Source: Cadophora sp. MPI-SDFR-AT-0126
Lineage: Eukaryota > Ascomycota > Leotiomycetes > Helotiales > Ploettnerulaceae
Direction of reading: 5' to 3'
Length of the DNA stretch: 64,000 nucleotides
Assembly: GCA_020747065.1 (NCBI GenBank)
Contig: JAGMVK010000002.1
Location: 2,790,001-2,854,000, forward strand
In this document: piece by piece, positions 1 to 11,474 of the stretch
Layout: every line of letters starts with the position of its first letter
Numbering within the stretch: position 1 is the stretch's first letter
Position numbers and translations under genes: made by a program
The notes under the pieces: generated by a model
Databases searched by the model: none
What the model was told of the DNA's origin: nothing
The model's input: the letters and a program-made list of their open reading frames with translations, nothing else

Positions 1-30
1 GTCGTCGCTCCGCATGAGGAAATCTTGCAG

Positions 31-267
31 ATGCAGTTAGGAATGCTGAGATTTTGAGGCAGAGACAAGTGGATGCAGTAAGTACACACTCCTGTCCATC
101 AATGATGATCTTGCTGCTAACCACTCGAATAGGAGATACTGACAATGAGCGAGGATGAGTTCATAGAGCTTGCTCTTCGCAGACGAGCAGAGGCTCTGGC
201 TCGTGTCGCTTCTCGGGATGGTCCTGGGAATCTCGAGACCTTCACATACCGCGGTCCTCAGCAGTGA
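31..267 (+). CDS. 3' end of an unknown gene (partial, two exons)
   Basis: This is the tail of a gene that begins before the window. The last exon runs 133-267 and ends in TGA. It is preceded by an intron at 78-132 with a GTAAGT donor, a CTAAC branch point near 115 and a TAG acceptor. The phase is preserved into an exon that ends at 77. All frames are closed further upstream, so another intron probably ends near 30; that boundary is approximate. The encoded C-terminus is helical and rich in Arg, Glu and Ala (it contains the stretch ELALRRRAEALARV). I do not recognise the family, and the function is unknown. Confidence 0.5.
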
Positions 268-1150
268 AAATGGTCATATGAGCTATGTTTCAAGCTCAGA
301 CGAGCCTCGTCACCCATATGGGCTGTAGTTCAACGCTCATATGAGCCCTCAAATCCCAAATGGGCTATTTTTCACTCAGATGAGTCTTTCCCCCTGCCAT
401 ATGGCTAATATTTCCAGCAGGTTCTTCCCTTTTGGGTCTTCATATGCCATATGGCCTTCAGCATTTCTCCAAATGGACCTCCATGCCATATGGCTAGTAT
501 ATTCTCCCCAGGTGGGTTCATGCCAAATGGCCCGATCTTCTTACCTCCAAATGGACACAGAATCTTCACATGAACTCACAAGCCATATGGCCTAAAACTC
601 ACGTTATTCCCGAATGGGCGATGTAATTTGAAGCAAATGAATATGGATTCCTACAAAATCAATGGAAATCAAGATATTTTGAAGTTACAATGAATGCTTT
701 CGTGACTATGATATTACTACTACATTGAGCTCCCTATTTTCTTCGAACATGAAATAGTCGAGACTTTTGCTTCACATCCATGGTTGACGCGACAGTAGCA
801 TGGCATCATACAACAGAATTGTTTTCTCTGCACATTTACTTGCGATGACGCTCATCGATACCACGTGGTATATTAGACTTTGACTAATTGCTGGCTCAAA
901 GTTTGCCCGCTTTCCGTCAGTCTAAAATGGTTTCGCGACATTGAAAGTAAACAAACTCCACAATGCCATAACGGTCCGCAGCGCCGTCGCATCGTGCCCA
1001 CAACAACAGCAACAACACCCACCCAGTGCATCTCAATGGACCACCTAAGCTCTCCAGCAGGGGTCAGTGACCCGTTGTCGCAAGGTAAGAGCCTCCAATC
1101 GTGTCTCATGAATATTTCGACTCGAGCTGACGACATTAGACACCAAAGAA
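268..1150. other. Intergenic; palindrome array in its first third
   Basis: This stretch lies between the partial gene and the coiled-coil gene at 1151. Positions 270-615 hold the palindrome array listed separately. The rest shows no open frame with coding character. Overlapping small frames on both strands around 870-1250 look like chance opens in the promoter and 5' leader of the next gene. Confidence 0.6.
270..618. repeat. Array of CATATG-centred palindromes
   Basis: CATATG occurs perfectly eight times, at about 275, 315, 338, 398, 441, 448, 487 and 584. Most copies are extended to 8-10 bp palindromes such as GCCATATGGC, CCCATATGGG or CTCATATGAG. Between them lie about nine degenerate versions with the same arms and a changed centre (CCCAAATGGG, CTCAGATGAG, GCCAAATGGC, CCCTTTTGGG, TCCAAATGGA). 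Spacing is roughly 15-45 bp. The arms are conserved better than the spacers. An 84-codon open frame across it is simply the repeat being translated. Confidence 0.7.
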
Positions 1151-3757
1151 ATGGACCGCTCACCAGCGGGCGATGAGAAAAAGCCGCAACCTAATACCGA
1201 GCTCGTACAATCGTTGCAGCGACAGGTCGCGAAGTTGCGCAACGATCTCAAGACATCGAATACTCAGCTATCTCTGGTGCGCCAACAGAAGACAAAAGCT
1301 AACTACGAGGTATACCCTTTCACAAGACACAGGCACAGCTTCATTCTCAAAACGACCCCTTTCCCAGCTATGCCCCATATTCTTTCCTGTGCTCTCTATC
1401 GCACCCCCAAGTACATTACTGACCTTACCTCGCGTAGCTCAAAGCCATCGACCAAAAGTACGAGAAGAAGATCAAAAACCTTCAGAAAGAAGCTGCCGAC
1501 CAAAAGAAGAAAGCGGAGCAGAACCTCCAGCTCGCAAAGAAGATCCAAGACTGGAACGACGAGCAAGGCAAGCAATGCACCGCTCTCGTCAGCAAGAATG
1601 AGCAGTGCCTGAACGAGATGTTCGAGCTGCAGCTGCAGATCGAGGCGATGAATTGTCTGCTGAAGGATATCTCCCCTGAGACGATCAGGAACCAACCTTC
1701 TAAGGTCCATCCGTTTAGCTGGTATAAAGTCAGTCTAGGCCCTGGTATTGGAGGAATGAGAAGGAAAGCTGATAGAGTATAGGAGTGTCTGGCGGAATGG
1801 CAACTCAATCTAGCGAAGGTCGAGGGCAAATGCAAAGCGCTCGAGGAGGCGTTGGATAACGAGAGGAAGGCACACAATAAGGCGTTGAGTAGTATTATTA
1901 TCAAGGGAGAGGCAGAGAGCAAGATGATGGTGGGAAATATCTTGATTGGTCTGTTTCAGGTTTCTGGACGTAAGTTACTTCGAAATCCGATCACCTCGCT
2001 CTATTTCTTTTAAGGATCAGCATCCATATCCATAAGCACACTACCACAGAGCTGCGAATGTCCCCAAATATCTGTACCACTTTGAACTACTGACACTTTA
2101 CATTAGTGGACGACGAAGAAACCGTAAACCGGATCGCTAAAGCCCATGGACCTAACACCGACAGTACGGAGGTCAGAGAAAGGATGATCAAGCTGTTGGA
2201 GGGTATCTTGACCGAGGCAGCTACCCATTCAAAGTCCCACTCAGATCCTAGAGAGATGTACGAAGCCCTGAGCAAGGAGGTCAAGGGTCTGCCAGTGGCA
2301 GAAAAACTGGCTCTCTACGCTACGCCTACACATCGACTGCTGGCAGGAGCGAAGGCGAAATCTGCAAACCAACCAAATGCAAACTCCAATGTCAATAGCA
2401 ATGTACCAAGTACGACCAAGGGAATTTCGAAGCCAGCTAAAGTACCAACTCCCAACGCAGCTTCCGCAACCCCAACCCCTGAAGTTTCGAGACCTGCGAC
2501 AAAACGTCCTCCCATAGCCACGAAAAGTAGCCTTCGAGAAGAGCTACCAAGCACATACCCTCAGAGACCTCCAACGCCACCTCCCAAGGATCCTAATCGA
2601 CCCAAGACGATCGTTGTCAAGACGACGAGTGCCGTATCAGAGGCTATCAATGTTGAATCAAAATCCCTGCGTGGCGAGCCTCAGGATCAGGAAAACACCA
2701 AGACTGCCGCCGCAGATCCCCGTAAGCCATCATATCTCATCTATGTCCTGAAAACTTCAATGACATCTGAGATTTACTAAATGCTGACCTTCATACCAGG
2801 AGACACACAGATCCAAGAGCTCCTAGACCTACGCAGCAGGGCTACGGCCGCCCTCAAAACCTCAATCAGCAGAATCAACGAGCTCAGAGACAATCTCAGA
2901 CAATCCCAAGAAGTCCACTGTAGCGATTTCCCCAACGACTGTACCCACATGTCCAAGGACATCAACGAGATCAGCCGCATGCCATGCACAAGAATCGACT
3001 GCTTTGAGCGTATGGCAGAAGTCGGACGCCAGGAACAAACCATCGACGAATTACAAGAATATATCAATGTCATCGCGCCCATGGCAACAATCGGCTCAGC
3101 AGTGCGCATTCAGTTTCTAGAGGAGGCACGCGCGGCGCTTGAGCGCGACGAGCCGAATGAGTGTATTGTTCGTGAAGGTGTGCTTGCTGCTCGTGGTGCG
3201 AATGGAGAGATTGACAATAATCTGTTTGCGGGATCCGATGCCCTTGATGAGCATCCTCTCTTCCAGATATTCGAGAAGGTCTATGAGTCGAAGCCGAGAG
3301 ACGATTGGGAGGATCTACCGGAGCTGTTGAAGAAGACAATTGATTGCCAGGCTACTGTTCGCTTCGCTAAGAGTCTCCGAGCGAGTGCTGAGATGTTGAT
3401 TTTGCTTGAGGGACACGAGCAGTTGTGTGAGCGCTTGATTGGGAGGTTTAAGAAGTGGGTTGATGGGAAGACGGAGATGTTTGAGGCCAATGTGAATCAT
3501 TGGTTCTTGCTTGATAGGCTGGAGTGGTTGACGGAGGAGATCTTGATGTTTGAGGGGGAGAAGAGTGTGGAGCGATTTCGAGAATATATGGTACGTACGC
3601 CCTCTGGAAAAGGATGTTTCAAAGCTGATTTGTGTAGGACAAGGATGGCAATAACCCTAAGGTTCGAGTTAAGAGATGGCCTGGTGCTGAAGAGGACTTT
3701 AATGTTCCTGATTTTGGGTTTATCACTACAGTCAATGTGGGCTCACATACTGATTAA
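1151..3757 (+). CDS. Coiled-coil protein with C-terminal PL-G-VR module (paralogue A)
   Basis: I infer six exons: 1151-1309, 1438-1704, 1783-1969, 2107-2721, 2800-3590 and 3638-3757. All junctions keep phase and give about 712 residues. Donors are mostly GTAAGT-like (GTATAC, GTAAGT, GTAAGC, GTACGT); the second, GTCCAT, is weak. The N-terminal third is a charged coiled coil. The middle (residues about 240-400) is rich in Pro, Thr and Ser. The C-terminal part has another short coiled coil, followed by a module containing PMATIGSAVRIQFLE and, about 35 residues later, a D-x-x-L-F motif. That module recurs in the genes at 4844-6310 and 27099-28085. The function is unknown. The family looks lineage-expanded and is probably cytosolic, since no signal peptide or membrane helix is seen. 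Confidence 0.65.
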
Positions 3758-4843
3758 GCACGCAGCGGGGTCAATATCGGGTACGTCAAAAGTGGGGTCA
3801 CAGCTGTTGTGATAATGTGGTAAGAAGCGCTCGGGACATAGGGGTGACAGTGTGTTGGACTACATTGTGTATGTTATATATTCCTCATGAGACATGCGTT
3901 GGTAGTAGGTAGGAGGTGACATTGATGTATAGAATTTCTGACGACCCTGTTGCCTTTGTTGACTTCCTGAGGGGTATAAAAAGGGGCTCGCCAAAGTACG
4001 CCAAGAGATCGTCCACAAGCGACTCCTGTAAGTACAGTAACTGAATCAGTTCTTTCAAATGGTACAGTGTACTTCTCACCGTTACTGGGGCTTTGCCTTG
4101 AGAATTGGGCCAGATTGGAAACCACTAGGACCATAGGCTTTGATGTCTGACATGATGTACCTAGTTGCCTCTGCTGAGAAAGGCCGAGGAATCTCAAGCA
4201 AAGACGGGAAGGTTTCCTGATTTGACAAGCACTAGAGGGTATTCAGAGCATCGCATTTCCCTATGAGAAGAAGACTGATATATTGATCTTACCGTAGACT
4301 CAAACATTGGCATGGGCAGCTTGCCAAGAGCTGTGCAAATCGTCAAGTCATTTTAAAGTTATCTTCTGATTTTCTAAGAAATGCAAGGATCATCTATAAG
4401 GAAGAAGAATGTTCGCAATTTACCTTGGATATTCGAGGGAGTGAGATTGGAGGGAGTGAGGTGGCCGGAGAGAGGAGTATTTCCACGTGGAGGCTAGGTG
4501 CTTGACCCACTTCGTCTCGCTTGCTTTGTTGACTTGTCTGAAGTTCACAAACACGCAATGACCAGCTCCATTCTCAACCTTGACCACCTCGCCCAACTCT
4601 CAACAACAGAACTTGCTCTTCCATCTCCAAGATTTTCGTCTCCTACTTATCTTTCGCCTCACCTTTCGTCGCCAATAGACAGCCATACAACATAAGCACC
4701 TGGAAGGAAGCAAAGGTGAGCACACTAATTCGCAACAAAACACGAATGTTCGGATCGAACATCGTGCGTCTCTGCCTGCCGCCCTCACACCACGCGTCAA
4801 TCGTGGACTCAATAATTCGGAACCTGCTGACACTCGAATAGCG
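3758..4843. other. Intergenic region
   Basis: This is about 1.1 kb without a supported gene. A possible 5'-UTR intron of the next gene lies at about 4713-4841 (GTGAGC donor, CTGAC branch point, TAG acceptor just before the ATG). I see no RNA gene or clear repeat. Confidence 0.5.
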
Positions 4844-6310
4844 ATGCCGTCAACCACCAAAGATAAGGCTGCCAAGCCAAAAGAAGCCACCGCGAAAGAC
4901 CGAATCGAAGGATTGCGTGAGAGCATGAAGGATGCCAGGACACTTCTACGCACTTTTGATGGCCAGCTGAAAGGCATGGGAGAGTTGATCGACAAGGAGA
5001 TTTTTGAGCGGGATGATGCATTGATTGCCAACGTTAACCTTTCGAGTGAGAACGATCTACTGTACGTGCAAATGGAGGACGATAGGGCTGTATACATGAA
5101 GCACCACGATTCCTGGATGGAGAAACACGCTGAGCTTGAGGAGGACAAGAGATGTGTTGAATTGGAGAATGAGGCGCTCAAGGTGAAGATCAAGTCTCTT
5201 GAAGAGGACAAGACGCTTCAAGAGGAGTTTCAGAAGCAGATCGGGGAGAAGAATGGTAAGATTGAGACTCTTGAAGGAAATCTTAAGGCTCTGGAGGAAA
5301 AGTTTAAGGTCGCTACGACTGAGCTTGATCATCTGAAGAGAGTGGAACGCAAGTTCATCCTTGAGCTGGACAAGAATGCGGAGAAGGATGGCGTTATTCA
5401 ACAGCTGAAGGAGGATGCTGAATTTCTGAAGTCGAAGCTTGGAAGGATGCAGGAGCTTGAGGAACAGAGCCTCAAGCGGACAGAGAACCTTGCCGGTGTA
5501 GTTCACTGGACGGAGACCGTTCATGCCAAAATAACCGAGCTTCGAAAGGAGAATGCGGCTTTCGAGAGCAGCATGAAGGAGGCAATGAGTAAGGCTGAAG
5601 CCCATACTGAACACGAAAAGGAGATACAGCGATTGCGAACAGAGTTGATCGAGTGTCAGCGAAAGGTTACTTTACAGGAGACCAAGCACAAGGCGACAAG
5701 TGAGGAGTACGAAATGCTCAAATCCAGAATCTCCGACTTCATCAAGAATGCTAGCGGTCAAGAATATGGCAAAGCAGTGGAATGTCTTACAGCCCAAATT
5801 CAAGAGCTCGAGAAGGCTCAAAAGCTCAAGGAACCTCTGACAATGCTGGGCTCTTCCATCCGTATGGCTTACATGCGCTATGAGGGTGGCGGCACCGACG
5901 AACACGATATCATGCACGAGATAGTCGAGGCCATTGCTTACAGCAAGAACCCTCAGGTCGATGCAGCACTCTATCAAAGCGGCACATTGTCCGTCGAGGC
6001 TGACGGTCATCTATTCGTAGAGCTTTACGGATCACCTGTGTTTGTTCAGCTCGACTATTCCGCCATGCTCAAGTACTGTGAGATGTTGGAGAACTTGGTC
6101 GTTGTGCTTGACTGGCTCCCAGATTCCCACCCTTCGAGGAGACTTCCGGAGTGGGCGAGGAGAAAGGCGGTCATTGAAGGGTTGAAGGGGATCTGGAATG
6201 AAGTTATTGTTAAGGATGTTATGGAGTTTGAGAGACGTGAGGATGTGGGGAAGCTGGTGGATGAATTGGCTGAGCTTTCGGACAATTTGGAAAAATCTGC
6301 AGAGCTGTGA
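4844..6310 (+). CDS. Coiled-coil protein with C-terminal PL-G-IR module (paralogue B)
   Basis: This is a single exon of 488 codons. Residues about 10-330 are an almost continuous coiled coil rich in Glu, Lys and Leu. They are followed by the same module as in paralogue A: KEPLTMLGSSIRMAYMR, then a variable stretch, then VDAALYQSG. The last 100 residues are helical and include a short Trp-containing segment (VVVLDWLPDSHPSRRLPEW). There is no signal peptide and no membrane helix. The chosen ATG follows a likely 5'-UTR intron acceptor, and no in-frame upstream ATG competes. The function is unknown. The arrangement of long coiled coil then conserved module suggests an oligomerising scaffold, which is inference only. 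Confidence 0.7.
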   Translation: MPSTTKDKAAKPKEATAKDRIEGLRESMKDARTLLRTFDGQLKGMGELIDKEIFERDDALIANVNLSSENDLLYVQMEDDRAVYMKHHDSWMEKHAELEEDKRCVELENEALKVKIKSLEEDKTLQEEFQKQIGEKNGKIETLEGNLKALEEKFKVATTELDHLKRVERKFILELDKNAEKDGVIQQLKEDAEFLKSKLGRMQELEEQSLKRTENLAGVVHWTETVHAKITELRKENAAFESSMKEAMSKAEAHTEHEKEIQRLRTELIECQRKVTLQETKHKATSEEYEMLKSRISDFIKNASGQEYGKAVECLTAQIQELEKAQKLKEPLTMLGSSIRMAYMRYEGGGTDEHDIMHEIVEAIAYSKNPQVDAALYQSGTLSVEADGHLFVELYGSPVFVQLDYSAMLKYCEMLENLVVVLDWLPDSHPSRRLPEWARRKAVIEGLKGIWNEVIVKDVMEFERREDVGKLVDELAELSDNLEKSAEL

Positions 6311-7122
6311 TCGGTGCAGGTACTCAGTAAGTATAGTATAACATCTAATGCTTGGCAGAGTGGTATCTAGAGCAAGAGCTAACAATAAGTTCGAACTAGA
6401 CACAGGAAAGAAGGGAAGAACGATTTCTGTAATTGGAAAATGCCACGAAGGCGATGTTTATGGGATGTACAAATACGGGCAAGAAGATTGTGTCGAAGTG
6501 GTTCAGACAGTTAACGGCAACTCTCCGCGACAAAAACTTTATGTATTGAGCACAGCTTTACACACGGATTGGAAAGCCTGTCTGAGGACTTGCACTGCAA
6601 TGCTGTAGAAAGCATATAGAAGGCATATAACCCTCGCTCTTGAAGATTTCTGGGGATAAGAAGGTTCCGCTGCCTTGGACTTCACCAGCAGAGATGAGAT
6701 GTAGCTCTGAGAAATGAACATATTAATAACATTCACTTCCTCCAAGTCTCGAGTATAACTATCATGACCCAAAGTGATTTAAGTAATCGTTGTGATTCAC
6801 AAAATGAAAAGAAGTTCTGAATCAAATTCTAGAAGTTTCATTGTCATGGCGATCAGGCCACCAAGCGATCAGCACACACCTGGCAGCCTTTCCCTCACAC
6901 TTTCCTTCCCCCCACCACGACCACACCACCACCAATTAAATGTTCCTTTGGCAGGAATAGAACTGTCTGCGGATTACGTCAAGGCAACACTTTCCTACCT
7001 ACTTACAATCAGCCCATTGGATTCTCTCTTCGACTTGACCATAAGTACAAGTACAAGTACAAGCACAAGCTACATTTCACCTCACGACACCTCGAGAACA
7101 GGACTTCGGATCGTTAGAGACA
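6311..7122. other. Intergenic region
   Basis: This holds the 3' flank of the coiled-coil gene and the promoter of the GFA-like gene. A short (AAGTAC)n-like microsatellite lies at about 7045-7073. A small open frame at 6348-6608 has no recognisable domain and is not called. Confidence 0.5.
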
Positions 7123-7934
7123 ATGGATCACATTCATCCACTGCACGGAGGTTGCTCCTGCGGCCGGAACAAATACACAGTCAGCATTCCGCAGAACGCA
7201 ACGGAGAGACCTTTGGTATTCTTTGATAGTGGACATGGCCATCGTATGTTGCCTCTCCCCTTGCTATCCCCAACTCCCCCTTCATTCCTTCAACCCAACT
7301 AACATACTCCTCCCCAGGACGATTTCAAGCAACCCCCCTCTCAGCCTGGCTCCGCATCCCCCTCTCCTGGTACTCGTCCACGACCTACGCCTTCATGTCC
7401 GACGAATCGCACAGCTCCATCCGCCGCACCTACACCTCTCCCACCGAGCAGAGCAGCAAGCGGCACTTCTGCGGCTTCTGCGGCACCCCCCTGGCGTACT
7501 GGAGCGAGGAGACGCCCGACGAGGCGAGCTATATCTCTCTGACGCTGGGCAGTCTGTCGGGCACCGATTTGAGGGATCTAGAGGAGTTGGGGGTTCTGCC
7601 GAGGGAGGCGGTGGAGGATGCTGTTGAGGAGAGGGGAGTCATTGAGGAGAGTGGGAAGGGAGGAGGAGGGTTGTTGAGTGAGCGGGGTGGGGATGGGGAT
7701 GGGGTTGGGGATGGGATTGGGGAGGAGGGATTACCGTGGTTTGAGACGATGATTAAGGGGAGTAAGTTGGGGAATATGAAGAGGAGTTGGGGGAAGAGAC
7801 GGAGTCAGAATGGGAGGTATAAGGTCGAGTGGGAGATTGTGGAGTGGACTGAGGATGGAGAGGGTGGTGAGGGTACTAAGACGTTGGCGAAGAGGAAACT
7901 TGTGGATGTGGGGGATGAATTGATGGAGCTTTGA
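7123..7934 (+). CDS. GFA/CENP-V-fold zinc protein, divergent fungal subfamily
   Basis: There are two exons, 7123-7243 and 7318-7934. The intron has GTATGT, a CTAAC branch point and CAG, and the join keeps phase, giving about 245 residues. The protein starts with the GFA-type zinc ligands GGCSCGRNKY (Cys11, Cys13) and later has HFCGFCGTPLAYW, the second structural zinc knuckle. The GFA (glutathione-dependent formaldehyde-activating) fold normally has a central Cys-x-Cys-x2-Cys set. Here the corresponding stretch (DSGHGHRRFQATPLSAW) has no cysteine, so classic GFA chemistry is unlikely. The C-terminal half is rich in Gly, Asp and Glu and is encoded by a G-run-rich stretch near 7687-7730. The substrate is unknown. 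Confidence 0.75.
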
Positions 7935-8834
7935 TGGGCTGTAATGAGTGGCATTTTCTTTGGAGTTTGGGAGGTGTGGAAGGACGGATGGTTAGCTGGG
8001 GAGATGGAGAGGTGGGAGTTATGATGCTACGGAGGAATGATTCTGCCTTCGAGCTGAGAGGCAATAATGATGGGAGGCTCTTTCTGGTACCAAATGGGTA
8101 GAGATCAGAGCATAGCATTTGCAAGGCGTTGTCAATTAGCAAAATTATGTACGAGCAGAAAATCGATGTCTTCCAATTTCAACTTCCAACCCGACCCAAC
8201 ATCATCACCAACACCAGCACCTCATCTTGAGCCAAGACGGCCCAACATGCAAGACATCTGAGTCTATCCGACATCCAACCCACAAAGTCCCCATGTAAGA
8301 CCACCCATTTCCGTTCCTGACCGAGACGCCTATCCACGTGAGGCCTCAAAGGACAAGAAAAACAAGCTCTGATTGATGACTCAACAGCCGGCCCATAGGC
8401 CCAAACGTCTACAGATTATGAAGGGGTCTGAAGAGGTATTTAATGAAGAGTGCGAAGGTTGTGTGGGGCCGTTGTATGAGGATTTGATAAAGAAAGAGTA
8501 AGTGAGTGAGTGGATGGCGACGGATGGTACCAGAGGTGCGTTACGAGGGTAAATATGCATAGGTTGACTGATATGGGTAGATGTTGTGTGTGATGAGATG
8601 GGGAAAAAGGAAATTCGTTCTTCTTTCTGCAATGTTGGCTGTGTATTTGCTTGCTTGATTGCTTGCTTGAACTCCTTCAAGAATCTCTTTGTTCATAGCA
8701 CGGTCTTCCGTTTGAAGTGCTGTGCGCATCTATTTCTACATTATTTACCTCGACCCTCACTTCCATCGAGGTGCTATGCACACCCACCATGCATGCTTCT
8801 TCAAATCCAAGCAGCAGTAGCCAGCCGCCGCAGA
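7935..8834. other. Intergenic region between convergent genes
   Basis: These are the 3' flanks of the GFA-like gene (+) and BDP1 (-). There is a short GCTT/TTGC-type simple repeat near 8645-8670. No gene is supported. Confidence 0.5.
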
Positions 8835-11126
8835 TCAATAATCCAGCGTCTCCAACACCGTAACCTTCTCGCCACCCGCATAATGACTATGTCTATTCTT
8901 CTTCTTCGGACCCTTCCTCCTCTGACTATTCTCCTTCGCAGAATCGACCCTCGTCTCCCCTTCTCCCTCATCATCACTATCCACCGTAGCCAGTATCTTC
9001 CTCGCAGCTGCCGAAGACGAAGCCCCCTGAATAGCAGCTTTCTTCTGCCTCGTGATCTCGGCCGCTGCATCCATCTCCTCCTTCTCCTTCGCCAGCATCT
9101 GATTCTCGTACTTCTCGTACTCCGCCTCTATAGCCGCGACATCTTCCAACTTTTCGTCGGCTAGGCGCTCGAAGGTGTTGAGATCGATAGCGCGCTTTTT
9201 GGGACCGACCATGGCTTTGGTGACGCGTTCGGGATGCGCGCGCTCTTCTTTGTTGAATTTAAGCTTGATTTGGCGGCGGTTGCGGTGAGGGAAGAGCTTG
9301 GCGATCATCTCGAAGTCGGTGCCGAATTGCGCGAGCCCTTCGTAGAAGCGGATTGTCGCTGCGTGGTCCCAAAGCATGGATTTCTCGCGCTTCATGTAGG
9401 TTCCTGAGGTGATGACGCGCGTGAAGTCGTCTTCGATGACTTCTTCCATGTCGATGGCGTTGGCGCGAGCACGGGCTTGTCGGTCGATTTGGAGGGAGGC
9501 TTCGTCGACTACTAGTTGACCATCTACAAGGCGCATTTGAGGACCACCGCGTGCTCCTGCAGCGACTTCGGGGGTTGGTTCGCGGTCTGGTGCGGCTGTG
9601 GGTGCTGGTGCTCCAGATCCAGATCCAGATGCTACTGCAGCGCCTTCGGGAGGTCCGTCACCAACGAGACCGTCAATTTCGGGGTTGTTCATGATCATCT
9701 TTTTCTTGAGGTTCAACTTCTTGTTTGCTATGACTCGGTCCTTGATCTCCTTGTGCCTGCTGAACTTCTTGCCAATACGCAAATCTCTGCAGAGATCCGT
9801 CATGGTAAGTGTCGACTGGTCGATTTCTTCATCAGATGCACCCTCTGGAGTCTCAGCACGTTCCTTTCGGCCTCTGGTTCCATCCGTCTTTTTGCCTTTT
9901 CGCTTGCCGCCTGCTACTCGACGTGGTCTGTTCAAATGCATTCCAAGAGTCGTTCGGGCATCCTCTCCGTCTCCAGGGGGTTGGACCTTCTTCCGCTTGG
10001 TGTATTTTCTTTTTGGCTTTCCTTTCCCTTTTTCAGCAGCACTCTCCGTAGCAGACGCAGGTTCGTCGACTTGTATGGCACCAGATGTTCCATCAGGATT
10101 CAGAGCTCCAATTGGGACAATCTCAGAAGCTTGATTGACCTCTCCTGGTCGAAGTGAGATTTCTCCAGATGCAATACCGATTCCTCCACCGCCAGCCCGT
10201 CCCATACTACCTGATTCCGCTGGACCATCGTCTGCTAGACGCACGATATTCTGTGGTGAAGGATACCTATGTCTTGGTGGCTCGGGGGACCTCTCTGGGC
10301 TGGGGGATGCTGGAGGTTCTTCTTCGGTAGTCTGTACTGGAACATCAGGTATAGCAGTCTCGCGGGGCGGTTCGTTGGTTTGAGAGACTGGCGCAGGAGG
10401 TTTGGGAATCGACATAGCAGTGCTGGCTTCCCGAGAGTTTCCAGCAGGTTCCAGCGGCGCTGACTGGACGGTCCCACTGTGTACTACATTTGCTTCATCT
10501 TGTCCTCTGGGTTCTGGAGAGTTGCGCGGTGGAGGTTGAGAAACCGGTACGGGAACTGCCTTCTTCTGCCTTGGGGAAATTATCTTTGGTCCAACCGCTG
10601 ATTCGGAGAGCGTTTGCACCTGAGAAGCTGGCTTTGATATCGAGGAAGGTTGTGTTGGTGATGTCGAGACTGGTACTGGATTGGGTTCGGGCTGGGGAGT
10701 GTTTGCTTGACTAGGTATCTCAATAATTGGAGATTCGATTGTAGGTGTTGGAGTAACCGGTCTCTCAATGGCCGTAGAAACCCTTTTCGGCGGTGGTGGC
10801 GCAATAACATCCCCTCTATCCTTTCTCTTCAATTCCGGTCGAGCAGTATTTCCTCCATCCTGAGTCACCAACGCAACTGCCTGCTCTTGATCTTCCTGAC
10901 TTGGGACTTGGCGTCGGGCGGGTTCAACATCTGGCACAACACTCTCGGTGATAGGTTCGGGAGCAGCGACCTTCTCTGGTAATGTAGAAGCACTCTCTTG
11001 CGAAGGTTGTGGTGCAGGAGTCTGGGAAGACCGCTCGACGCTGGGGCGTGCAGAAGATGGCGCTGAACCTTGAGGCTTTCGTACCACCTTCTTGGGCGCA
11101 AAGACCTTTCCTCTTCCTTTCAACAT
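8835..11126 (-). CDS. BDP1: TFIIIB subunit B'' (Bdp1)
   Basis: A single exon encodes 763 residues. It starts at the ATG giving MLKGRGKVFAPKK, the short basic N-terminus typical of Bdp1. The first 400 residues are low-complexity, rich in Pro, Ser, Thr and Glu. The conserved core follows: LTMTDLCRDLRIGKKFSRHK, then the extended SANT domain with SMLWDHAATIRFYEGLAQFG, IAKLFPHRNRRQIKLKFNKE and a following basic helix. Bdp1 joins TBP and Brf1 on RNA polymerase III promoters, stabilises DNA bending and helps open the promoter; it acts in the nucleus. The gene is divergent from BRE1, with only about 350 bp between the start codons, so the two may share a promoter region. The call is firm. Confidence 0.93.
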   Translation of the reverse strand: MLKGRGKVFAPKKVVRKPQGSAPSSARPSVERSSQTPAPQPSQESASTLPEKVAAPEPITESVVPDVEPARRQVPSQEDQEQAVALVTQDGGNTARPELKRKDRGDVIAPPPPKRVSTAIERPVTPTPTIESPIIEIPSQANTPQPEPNPVPVSTSPTQPSSISKPASQVQTLSESAVGPKIISPRQKKAVPVPVSQPPPRNSPEPRGQDEANVVHSGTVQSAPLEPAGNSREASTAMSIPKPPAPVSQTNEPPRETAIPDVPVQTTEEEPPASPSPERSPEPPRHRYPSPQNIVRLADDGPAESGSMGRAGGGGIGIASGEISLRPGEVNQASEIVPIGALNPDGTSGAIQVDEPASATESAAEKGKGKPKRKYTKRKKVQPPGDGEDARTTLGMHLNRPRRVAGGKRKGKKTDGTRGRKERAETPEGASDEEIDQSTLTMTDLCRDLRIGKKFSRHKEIKDRVIANKKLNLKKKMIMNNPEIDGLVGDGPPEGAAVASGSGSGAPAPTAAPDREPTPEVAAGARGGPQMRLVDGQLVVDEASLQIDRQARARANAIDMEEVIEDDFTRVITSGTYMKREKSMLWDHAATIRFYEGLAQFGTDFEMIAKLFPHRNRRQIKLKFNKEERAHPERVTKAMVGPKKRAIDLNTFERLADEKLEDVAAIEAEYEKYENQMLAKEKEEMDAAAEITRQKKAAIQGASSSAAARKILATVDSDDEGEGETRVDSAKENSQRRKGPKKKNRHSHYAGGEKVTVLETLDY

Positions 11127-11474
11127 GATTGCCAACCTGTGATTCGCATTGAGAGTGTGATTGTTGTTATCGGAATTGCTTCATGGAGGGTCGATTTGGT
11201 TATCGAGGATTCAATGGCGGGGGAGATTCTGCCTTCTGATATTCCAGATCCGCTAGCTTTCACTAGCGTCAACTAAAATCAGAAACAGACTAGCGCCTTG
11301 GCCGTATCAATCCAAGGACGGTTTTCTTCAACCTCATCAACTCCATGAACAGCAACCTCCTTGCCACTCCTCGATCTCACGACAACACCGCGACAGGCTG
11401 CAATCGCCGCAGCAGGTCTTCACTCGACATCGCTGGTCCGTTACCCTCATGTGCCAACCGGCCCACCTTGTCTG

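Noticed and set aside
341..595. 84-codon open frame near the window start
   Set aside because: It is a translation of the palindrome array and has no domain or codon character.
6348..6608. Small plus-strand frame after the coiled-coil gene
   Set aside because: No domain, atypical composition, and position within a probable 3' flank.
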